Both the position numbers and the translations under genes were made by a program. Shown here piece by piece: positions 55,906 through 64,000 of a stretch of 64,000 bases of DNA. The stretch is from Pyropia yezoensis. Taxonomy: Eukaryota; Rhodophyta; Bangiophyceae; Bangiales; Bangiaceae. The notes under the pieces are model-generated. The model saw only the letters and a list, made by a program, of their open reading frames with translations. It made no database searches and was not told where the DNA came from. Location: positions 21,178,020 to 21,242,019 of the forward strand of contig CM020620.1 in NCBI GenBank assembly GCA_009829735.1, in the 5' to 3' direction. Position 1 is the stretch's first letter; each line of letters begins with the position of its first letter.

Positions 55906-57244
55906 GGCCCAGTGGAGGTCCAACAGCAACTGCGTGGAATACTCTCAGGTCCGCGCGCGTGTGCTCCCAGCAGTCGGTCCGACCATACAACAGGGTCAAC
56001 TCAGTCCTGTCGTGTGAACCAGTACCGATGCGGTCGAGTCCGCCCGACGCGGTCGAGCCCAGCAGACGAGGTGACTGCCTGGCGATGGTGGTCGCATCAT
56101 CGGGTAGGGTCACCCCGCGTCCTGGCATGCGGTGGCGCGCACCACAATTAAGGCGCGCTCTTTTGGCGCCACCAGTGACGGATGCAGCGAAACCGCACCA
56201 ATCCAACCCAACCCCATTGCATCGAACTTGCTGCGCCAGTTAATCGGGTGCAACTCCAGGTACGGCGTCAAGGGTCCCAACCCCGCCCATCCCACCCACT
56301 CCAATCAAAACTTCATCACACGTTCCCACAGGCAGGGGCGCCGCGACCCGACATGCACGTGGCAGGGGTGCAACTTTCGCCCGAATCTCCCTGACGTTTG
56401 GATATTCGAATGCAATTGCAAAAACCGAAACCGAGAGCGTTCGCTTCGCCTTACAGTATGCTAACATTAAATTTTCACAGTTTTTGACCACGTCGATCTC
56501 GTCACCCACCCGGACTGCTCACGGGGGGGCGTTACATAGCGACCCTGGTAAAGACCGCCTCACTGCCGCCACTGCAACAGTTCGCCTGGTCTTGGCTGGC
56601 TGGGAGATCGCATGAGCCGCAGCCGCTGTGGCTGGCCGTAGATATCTGACAGACGGCAGGAGTGCTCTCGTAGGGGTTGTGGATGCTGCGAAAGGGACCT
56701 CGTCGGTGCACCCTCGTTGAGGCAAGGCAGCACGACCTGGCCGACGATGCGGAGCCGGCTCACACCGCCGTTGTATTTTCGCAGCTTGTGGCGGGCTTCA
56801 ACGAGTGCCGCCGCCTTGACACTCCATGTCGGTGCCATGAAGTAGTCACTCGTGCTCTGCCCACTGGGGGCAGGTAAAGCTTTCACTTCCCTTTTGGACG
56901 CGGCAGTCGACCTTAAGTATCCGAAAGTTCAGTATCGTTAATGACACGAGGAGAAATGCTCGCCGCTTGCGCTCAGTACAAGTCACGTTCGGGCGAATGA
57001 TTGGTTGGAGGGAGCAGATATGAGGCCCATCGCTGATTAGTCACATCATAGTGTTGTTGCGTGGTGATGTCTTCCCCTGCCCACGCTGCATTACGCAATG
57101 AGAGTTGTGTGCGCTTCATATCCACCAGCTCGCCCGTCGCTGTGCTTTGCAACGCCGAGCGAGTCCCAAATCAATCTTTTTGGACACGATCGGTCCGCCA
57201 CGCGGAGCGGTCATGGGTGCGCGCCGGTTCGTCTGTGGCACTTG
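55906..57244. other. Upstream of the MULE gene; no confident gene
   Basis: Short ORFs on both strands. The best is minus 56886-56560 (108 codons, with SVKAAALVEARHKLRKYNGG), coding-like but unidentified; it could be an upstream exon. The region ends at the family B LTR. Confidence 0.3.
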
Positions 57245-57713
57245 TGTGGCAGTATTGACCCCCAGGTAGGGGGGCAACACGTGCCATGCAAGAGGCGGCA
57301 GGCCACTAGCCTGATCCGTTCCTCCCCCTGCATTTGGGTCCATATTCCCTAAGTTTGGGATAGTTAGCTTACTAGTAAATCCAACTTGGATTTGAGGGTT
57401 TTCTGCATTTATCGTCTTGAATTTTCGTGTGGCCCGGTATGCAGGTGCTGGGGTGAGAGATTCTGAGTGGCGAGATTCTGAGGGGACCCTGGGGGGATAA
57501 GGGGAGGGACAGTGGGGCTTGGCCCTGCGTCCCCGTCCCGACCAAGAAACTGTTGGACCACACACCATCCTCTTGTTTGTCAGTGGGGGGTTTGCCCCAC
57601 AACAGGGACAGAGTGTGTGCGACTTGCACTTCTTCCGGTTCCCCCGACACGGGAGGCAGCCCTTGTACACCGCCCCAACTTGGGTGTCGTGTGTGCAAGT
57701 GGTTTTTGCCACA
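57245..57713 (+). repeat. 5' LTR, family B
   Basis: TGTGGCA at the start and TGCCACA at the end form a 7-base inverted repeat of the same type as family A (TGTAGCA/TGCTACA). The right end abuts a primer site. The left end is set by the inverted repeat only, as the second LTR is outside the window. 469 bases. Confidence 0.6.
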
Positions 57714-57715
57714 TT

Positions 57716-57733
57716 TGGTGAAGCAGCAGGGGA
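57716..57733 (+). promoter_or_regulatory. Primer binding site, family B
   Basis: TGGTGAAGCAGCAGGGGA, one base different from the family A site, two bases after the LTR. Confidence 0.65.
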
Positions 57734-57832
57734 CAGAGGTAAACTTTACCTCCGGGTGCACCCGGGTGTAGGGGGCCCTCTGTCTCAGAGGAACGGTGGA
57801 CTTGGACCGTGTCATACGGATCGTCAGCGAAC

Positions 57833-59779
57833 ATGGCTAGTTCGGACCCCCCGTCGTCCGGGGAGTACACGGGTGACGCACGTACTTCAGTGCCTTTGAA
57901 TACTGGTGAGACACAGGTGGGTTTACCTGGGGTCGCAGAGGGACTAGAGGTCCCTCAAGCCAGCAGGACTGGAAGTGCGGGCGGGCAACAGGCCACCCCG
58001 ACTCAGTCGGGAGTTCACTCGGGTGACACTTCTGATGTAGGTGGGCCGAAGTCTGGCCACCGTGTGGTACACTCAACGGGAACGTCCCAAGGGGTGAGGA
58101 CTGTCCCCGCGGGTTCCACTCGGGTTGGAGCCAACTTTGGCTTGGAGCCGTCGCCAACTAGGCTTTCGGAGGACGGCGGATCTCCGTTGGTCGGCGATGG
58201 GCTCGTGCCCATGCCCCCGGTTGAGACCCCTGAGGAACGTGGTTACCCCTCAGGTGGACTCCCGGAGGCGGACCGAGACTCAACTGGAGTCGTCAATCCA
58301 CTCCTCGCGGAAACTGTCCGTCGGGAGGCGACCAATGTGTTGCGGCAGACTTTGCCGGACCTGGTGGTCACGATGACGAATACAATTCTGAATCAGATTG
58401 TGGCGAGTTTGCCAGATGGCCTTAATGTCCAGACCGGATCGGGGCTTTCGAGCCCGCAGGCGCAGGGGGAATCCCTCCTCACGCCTACCTCTGGTCGCCC
58501 CGAACAGGGGGCGACACCTGTGACTCCCAACGAGGGAGCCACACCATACTCGGTGGGGCGTACGCCCTTCATGGGGGAGTTCCCCCCGGAAACGCCGGCG
58601 ACTACACCAAGCACGCCGCGCCAGACTATGGGCACTGAGGGTGAACTTGCCCCAGTGCCACAGCGGCTGTTCCCTCAACGTGAGGTGCCGCCCAAGATCC
58701 AGGTAGCCAACCCGGTCTACCAGAGGATCTTTGACTGTGAGACTTACGGCCTGCACAACAAGTCGGTGGCGTATGGTCCTGACCAGGCCCGAGCCATGGG
58801 CCGTGCCAAGAAGAATGCACTTCACTCTTTCGCGCACGAAGCGGAGTGGGATGGAACTCCCCCCCTCCGTGTCTTTGAGTTCCTTCGTCGTTTCACAAAA
58901 GCCTGTGACGACAATGCCATAAGTGAAGGAATGGCTTTCTACGTGCTACAGGAGTTTACGAAGGGAGACCTGCGGACAGAACTTATGTCCGTCATGCCCA
59001 GCTCCTCAAGTGGAGGCGCTGGTGAGGTGACGTCCTATTTGGAGCTCGTCAACTGGTTGTTGAGAGCCATGGTTGATGAAGCGGCGCTGGCTTCTCAAGT
59101 CGAGAAGTTTACGCAAGCCCATCAGGAAGAGGCGGAGGACGAGCTGTCATTTGCGGAGCGAGTCCGTAAGCTCAACAATCTTTGCGGGTTTCTTCATCCA
59201 CAAGCTGTGGTGAAGAGTCGGTTTGTGGAGGGACTCCATTGGTCAGTCCGGATGGAGACCCGGGAGCATAACACTGCCCGGCCGACCCTGGCCGAGTTGG
59301 CTAGGTTCGCCTACCGCAGAGGCGAGGCCTACCGCAAGTTGCGGGAGGAACAACGCCAGGAGCGTCAGGCCGAGTTGGCAAACGAACGCGAGGAGGCGCG
59401 CCAGGCCAGAGAGTTGCGAGAGGCACGCCGAATCCGCAAGGAGAGGGTAGTGGCCGCCGTGGGAACTTCCCAGGGTACCTCTTCGGCTTCCCCAGTCGGG
59501 AAGACCCCTCCGGGAACTGACCATCGGTGTTGGAACTGCAACTTCGATGGACACTGGGCATATGATTGCCCCAAGTTAAGTAAACGCATCCAACAACTTG
59601 TTAGGAATGCGAGTAAGAAGTCGGCTACGAACGAAGTACGTTCTTGCCGCGAGGGTGGGTTTCGACCGGTGGTGGCGGTCGCCACACCCTCGGCGAAGGG
59701 GGCGGACACGTCGCCCTCGGACTCGTCGTCTTCCCCTTCGTCCTCAGATTCGGACGCCAAGTCGGCGGGAAACGAATGA
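57833..59779 (+). CDS. Gag, family B
   Basis: The ATG at 57833 gives 648 residues and the stop is TGA at 59777. The N-terminal 250 residues are Thr/Ser/Gly/Pro-rich. A capsid-like helical region (about 330-510) includes RVFEFLRRFTKACDDNAISE and EGMAFYVLQEFTKGDL. A long charged helix rich in Arg/Glu (about 505-545) follows, then one zinc knuckle CX2CX4HX4C (CWNCNFDGHWAYDC) and a Ser/Asp-rich tail ending AGNE, as in family A. The stop overlaps the pol start (ATGA). Appears intact. Confidence 0.88.
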   Translation: MASSDPPSSGEYTGDARTSVPLNTGETQVGLPGVAEGLEVPQASRTGSAGGQQATPTQSGVHSGDTSDVGGPKSGHRVVHSTGTSQGVRTVPAGSTRVGANFGLEPSPTRLSEDGGSPLVGDGLVPMPPVETPEERGYPSGGLPEADRDSTGVVNPLLAETVRREATNVLRQTLPDLVVTMTNTILNQIVASLPDGLNVQTGSGLSSPQAQGESLLTPTSGRPEQGATPVTPNEGATPYSVGRTPFMGEFPPETPATTPSTPRQTMGTEGELAPVPQRLFPQREVPPKIQVANPVYQRIFDCETYGLHNKSVAYGPDQARAMGRAKKNALHSFAHEAEWDGTPPLRVFEFLRRFTKACDDNAISEGMAFYVLQEFTKGDLRTELMSVMPSSSSGGAGEVTSYLELVNWLLRAMVDEAALASQVEKFTQAHQEEAEDELSFAERVRKLNNLCGFLHPQAVVKSRFVEGLHWSVRMETREHNTARPTLAELARFAYRRGEAYRKLREEQRQERQAELANEREEARQARELREARRIRKERVVAAVGTSQGTSSASPVGKTPPGTDHRCWNCNFDGHWAYDCPKLSKRIQQLVRNASKKSATNEVRSCREGGFRPVVAVATPSAKGADTSPSDSSSSPSSSDSDAKSAGNE

Positions 59780-61005
59780 CCGTTGGAGCTGGTCGTCCGA
59801 AGCTCACAACGGCAGCCTCGGCCAAGTGGGTCAAGAGGACGAATCAACCGTGCCGGATACTGCGGCGACCTAAGGGAGTCCGCCCACCTCGGGTAGGACT
59901 CCCCAAGAACGTAAACCCACGTCGGGTCATCGCGGTGCTGACGGGTGAGAACTTCCAGGTGGCTGGACGGGTGCAACTTGCCCCCGGCCGCGCCTGTTGT
60001 GCCCGTATCGTACTTGATACCGGGTCAGGAGCCTCCTTGATACGCAAGTCGCTATTACCAAAGGAGATGAAGCTCCAACGCTGGAAGTCTAAAGCTGACC
60101 ATCTGATCGATATCAATGGTGGGGTACTTCCCATCGTTGGTGCCGTGACCCTACCAACTAGGTTGGGGACCCATGAGGTCGACGTGACCTATGGTGTAGT
60201 TGAGAATATATCGGTACCCCTGCTTCTGGGTACCCCTTATGTCGTAACACAAGTGCCTTTGATTTGTGGCCCTGAGTACTGGGTCAAGTTGATGAATGGG
60301 GAGACTATCCCCATCCTTGGTAAGGGAAAGTCTGTGGCTCCTGTGACAGTCTCACAGTCGAAGCCTGTTTGCTCTGTGAGAGAAGGGTTTACTGCTACCC
60401 TGCGTTTAGCCCGTAGAGTCACGTTGCCCCCCAACTCGGTGGCGCACGTTGATGTTGTAACTGATTATACGGGGAACGGGTTGGTGCACCCTTACCCCCG
60501 TCTTGCTCGCATGCACCAAGTGCATGTTGCCCTTGGCACGATTGACTCCAAAGCCGGAGTCCCGTGGAGGATCCAGGTGATGAACCTGAGCTCGTCGCCC
60601 AAGTACTTCAAGTCGGGAGCCAAGTTCGGCTACATCGACCAACACGAGGGACCGGTAGTAGCGGTCACCCTGAACGCGGGCGCAAGTAGCGACCCGAAGT
60701 CCGGAAAGGAGAAGCGTCAAGCCAAGTCGGCCGTCTCTCCTCGGCCCCATGTGAACATGGAGGGTGTTCCACCCAGGTTGAGGGTTCAAGTTGAACGCCT
60801 CTTGGACCAATATCACAAGTTGTGGGATGGTGAATTGGGACTCATGAGAGCTACCCAACACCGGATCGAGTTGAAGCCCGGTGCACCCCCTATACGCCAA
60901 CAACCGTATAGGGGAGGACCCCGTTCAAGGGCCCTCGTTAAGGAGCAAGTTGCTCGCATGGAGGCCCTCGATGTGATCGAGGCCAGTAACGCCGAGTGGG
61001 CGAGT
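59776..61005 (+). pseudogene. Pol, family B, truncated in RT by insertion
   Basis: The ATG at 59776 overlaps the gag TGA as ATGA. The frame runs through a retroviral-type protease (DTGSGASLIRKS, Asp81) and the start of reverse transcriptase (TQHRIELKPGAPP, VARMEALDVIEASNAEWAS). At 61006 the host frame is replaced by an LTR in the same orientation; the frame continues by chance to 61176. RT catalytic motifs, RNase H and integrase are not in the window. Inactive as it stands. Confidence 0.88.
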
Positions 61006-61367
61006 TGTAGCAATATGGTTGTCCGTATTGTGACCCTAATATCAGGGGGGCTACTTCTAATCCTTAACTTCAATTTGAGAGTCCGAGCTGGTCACGGTAT
61101 CTATAAGTTACGTATGACCAGAGGGACTTGCATCTTGGGGTGGAGGGTAGTTAGTAGTGTCTCCGAGGGTTTATAACGAGGGGGCCGGTGGCGAATCCAC
61201 CGCCGGCCAAGGTCGAACAACAAACCCCTCCCATTTGGGCTCGCATCTTGGTCCCGTGGCTTGCGCTCCAAGGACAGCAACCTTGGCCTCCCGGTGACGT
61301 CGGTGCCGATCCCCCTTGGTGAGTGTTCCCTGAGAGTGGACGTGCGACGGATTCCTATTGTGCTACA
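61006..61367 (+). repeat. 5' LTR, family A, second copy
   Basis: TGTAGCA to TGCTACA, 362 bases, with scattered substitutions relative to 28950-29313. The internal hairpin is kept. Confidence 0.95.
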
Positions 61368-61592
61368 TTGGTGGAGCAGCAGGGGACGGGTTTCCGTCAC
61401 CCTTGTGGTGACGCCGTCTTCGGCCCTGGCACACGGAAAGGGATCCGGTCCTTTTCTTGTACTCGTGGTGTTGCGACCTGATCGATTGTGTTGAGATTTT
61501 ACCTGTGACTGTGACATACTGTTACTCTCCCCAATCTACCCCCTCGCTCTCTTATTCGTGGTGATCGTTGCGTCGGTGGACTGATTGTGACT

Positions 61593-63776
61593 ATGTCTAC
61601 CCAAGAGACGGGGAACGTTCAAGATGACGGATCGGCGTCGACGCCGACTCCGGAGGTGACTACGGGAACCGGGATCGGGAACCCGATCGATAACATTGAG
61701 ACGCCAATGCTTTCCGGTGCCGGATCGACGTTTGGCACGGCTCGGACGGCAGGAGGCGGGGGCCCGCCTCAACTGTCGTCGACCGACCTCACTCCGCCGC
61801 CTCCTTCACCAGGGGATTCCCTGATGGCATCATTGGCCCGCATCGAGGCCCGGTTTTCCGGGCTCGACGCCCGTCAAGATCGGACGGAGGACGCAATGGC
61901 AGTGTTGATGTCAACACGGCACACGACGGGACCCCGTCGTGTTCCTCCCACACCGGTACGGTTCGAACCGGCCGGACTACTTTCGGAGTCCACCAGGGTC
62001 AATCCCGGGGTTGCTACTCCTGGACAACCCCCGGACACAATGGGGTATGGGTCCGACTCGTCGGCAGAGTTGGAACGGAGTCACACGGAGCGATACGCTC
62101 GGAGCACCCGAAGCGGACTCCGCTGACACGACCCGGCGGATACGTACGCCGGGGGAGAGTCGGTTATTGGGGGAGGGGGTACCCTCTCGCAGTACCCCCA
62201 CGACGAAGGAGGCCAGGCAACTCGGGTTCCCGAGGTGCCGACGCCTGAAGTACCATCTTCAGTGGTGGAAGCTATGACCGCGCAGGTAACTGCGAGCCTA
62301 CTGAAGCGGATGGAGTCCGATGAGTTCGCTCATCAACTGGCTAAGCGACTGGATATCCAGGACGCTGACACGGAGATCGTCAACGAGGTCTTCCGGTCGG
62401 TTCTTACTCCGGAACGTTATCGTTTGGAGGACCGCTCTACCACCGTATCGGAATCGATGCGTAATACGTCGCATCGGGCGATCCGCTCTATGCAGACCCT
62501 TATGAAGGGAGTCCCTATGTTCGGGGGGCCGAACGGACGCCCGTTGGCAGTCATCGGCTTCTTGACTAGCTTCAAGGCAGCCGCAGACAAGGCGCTCGTT
62601 AACGAGGGGCTGGCCCTGGAGATCCTCCCGTTCTTTGTTGATGAACGGGTGCGAGGCATTCTTCGCCAGGCATCCCCGATGCCGGGAATGAGGGTCGCGG
62701 CCACCCCCATGGATTACCGTGGGATATTGAAGGAGCTGCTGAGCAGCTACCTCAGTGAGGACAAGTGCGAGGACCACTATCGGGCCCTTCGCACTGCAAC
62801 CGCCCAGTCCTGGGAGGATGAGGAGATGTTTGGACGCCGGATCCAAGAGCTCGACTACGAGCTGGGGAAGCTCCTCGGAGAAGGGGAGCTACGGGCCATC
62901 CTGTTCGCAGGAGTACCCAACTACGTGCGGATATCCGCACGGGGCGCCAACACGGCACGGACGAACTTCAGTCGACTGATGCATATGTGCAAGTCCCTAG
63001 GGGACGCCTACCGGGTTCTACACCCGGAGTGTGCCTTGGCCCCGAAGCCCAAGGGTGAGGGAGGCAAGCCCAGTCTTACCCCGGTACCGAGGCAAGAGAA
63101 GGTGGAACGTAAGGCCGCACCAGTACTGGTGGCGACCGAACATACCCCTGTTGGTGAGGATGACCCTCTAGTCGACCAACAGGGTCACCTGTTGCTACCG
63201 GCGACGCCGGTGATTGATGAGCACGGTACGGTAGCGTACATCGCCCCGGCTGGAACCCAGTTCCAGGTCAACGAAGGAACGGGACGGCGCGTCCCGTATG
63301 TGCGGACTACGGGGTACTCCCCGGTGACGGGTAACCCTCACCAACCCTTGCCAACATGGGCGGTGCGCACGGAGGCACCTCCGCAGATTGCGGGCCGACC
63401 CAACCGGTTGGGGGAGTCCATGTTCCGGTTGACCCAAGGACCCAAGGCCTACCAGGGAGCAGGCACTCGGGCGCCCGAGGGAGGCAACCGTAGCTACGGG
63501 GCTACCCCGATGCGAACTCAAGGGGGGACCGGCACGTCCGGGTGTATGTTGTGTGGGGATCCCCAGCACTGGGTGTCTTCCTGCCCACTCATCCCCGAGG
63601 AGTCTCGGCGGGCAGCGGCGCAACGCAAGGCATCCACCGGGGGGTATCCCGCCCGAGCACCCGGACCCGCACCGGGTAGGCAGCCAGCTCCAGGTGGAGT
63701 ACTGGCCGTCGAGGGGGCACCTCCTCAGCCGGATGTCCCGGCGGACAGCACCCTACCAAGGGCGGGAAACGAGTAA
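61593..63776 (+). pseudogene. Gag, family A, with one in-frame nonsense codon
   Basis: The frame is colinear with the gag at 29539 from the ATG at 61593 to the TAA at 63774. A single TGA at 62124-62126 (codon 178) replaces the GGA of the other copy; otherwise the frame is intact, including the zinc knuckle (MLCGDPQHWVSSC). A recent point mutation or a base-call error would explain it. Confidence 0.88.
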
Positions 63777-63784
63777 GAGGAAGG

Positions 63785-64000
63785 ATGACCGGGGGGCGCT
63801 GGGGTTACCCAAGCAAGCCACCTCGGAGTACCGCGGGGAAAGCCCCACGGAGAGCGCGGTTGAGCCGACGCCGCATCAACCCCCGGGTACACCTTCCGGC
63901 CCCGACGACACGGCGTCAGGGGATTGATGACCAACCTCCAAGGTTGGGAGGAGAGGACGGGAAGCCCCGTCACGTTGAACCAGACAAGGGCCCTGTTCAG
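63785..64000 (+). CDS. Pol, family A, second copy, N-terminal part with intact start
   Basis: The ATG at 63785, separated from the gag TAA by GAGGAAGG, opens 72 codons without a stop to the window end, in the frame that continues into protease in the other copy (it includes INPRVHLPAPTTRRQGIDD). In the first element the equivalent frame is lost by a one-base difference, and the internal ATG used there (31919) is GTT here. This copy therefore defines the probable pol start for the family. Confidence 0.75.
   Translation, partial: MTGGRWGYPSKPPRSTAGKAPRRARLSRRRINPRVHLPAPTTRRQGIDDQPPRLGGEDGKPRHVEPDKGPVQ

Larger units (their letters stand above)
57245..61005 (+). mobile_element. Family B Ty3/gypsy element, 5' part, split by a family A insertion
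   Basis: LTR 57245-57713, primer site, gag 57833-59779 and pol from 59776, cut at 61005 where the TGTAGCA end of a family A LTR begins. The remainder of pol and the 3' LTR would lie beyond the window. Confidence 0.85.
61006..64000 (+). mobile_element. Family A chromovirus, second copy, 5' part
   Basis: LTR 61006-61367, the same primer site, gag with one nonsense codon, and pol from 63785 to the window end. Inserted in family B pol after CGAGT (61001-61005), the expected left target duplication; its partner is outside the window. Sequence differs from the first family A element at scattered positions, so this is a real second copy, unlike the 40.8-49.7 kb block. Confidence 0.92.

Noticed and set aside
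61006-61176. Continuation of family B pol into the LTR (to 61176)
   Set aside because: The frame stays open by chance; the sequence is LTR.
1-64000. CRISPR arrays, operons, ribosome binding sites, rRNA
   Set aside because: Introns, LTR elements and gene structure show a eukaryotic nuclear sequence; no regularly spaced repeats of CRISPR type and no rRNA-like stretch seen.

Overview
The window is nuclear DNA from a very GC-rich eukaryote. Spliced genes have GT-AG introns of about 140-330 bases, often with GTACGT or GTAAG donors. Coding regions carry long Ala, Gly and Pro runs, and there are many poly-G/poly-C tracts. A thylakoid-type Rieske-like gene points to a photosynthetic host. The composition, the low intron density and the chromovirus load fit a bangiophyte red alga (Porphyra/Pyropia type) best, although a GC-rich green alga cannot be excluded.

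Layout. 1-10.5 kb holds host genes: a secreted Cys-rich protein (minus), a four-exon Rieske-like plastid protein (minus, all splice junctions in phase 0), an Ala/Pro-rich protein with a transit-like N-terminus (plus) and a WD40 protein resembling ERCC8/CSA (plus). 10.5-18.4 kb is mostly GC-rich sequence without confident genes, apart from a minus-strand gene broken at G-runs near 15.5-16.7 kb. 18.5-21.9 kb carries a GCR1_C-type DNA-binding ORF followed by a spliced tyrosine recombinase with a complete R-K-HxxR-W-Y set, so it is a Crypton-like element. 25.1-27.4 kb is bounded by a 42-45 base inverted repeat and contains a two-exon gene of unknown function.

28.95-39.70 kb is a full-length Ty3/gypsy chromovirus (family A) with 361-364 base LTRs and a 5-base target duplication AAGAG. 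Besides gag and pol it carries a 742-codon antisense ORF between pol and the 3' LTR, and a hairpin-rich spacer lies between the two converging genes. After a 500-N gap, 40,855-49,705 repeats 31,498-40,354 almost base for base, including the host flank beyond the LTR. This looks like an unmerged contig overlap and not a second insertion. 52.8-55.9 kb is a multi-exon MULE-type transposase gene (minus). 57.2-61.0 kb is the 5' part of a second chromovirus family (B), split inside its reverse transcriptase by another family A element that runs off the window.

The most notable signals are these: both retroelement families put the pol ATG at or just after the gag stop, next to a shared GGCGGGAAACGA motif, which suggests stop-coupled restart and not frameshifting; family A has a large antisense gene; and the Crypton-like unit has its DNA-binding domain and its recombinase in separate genes.
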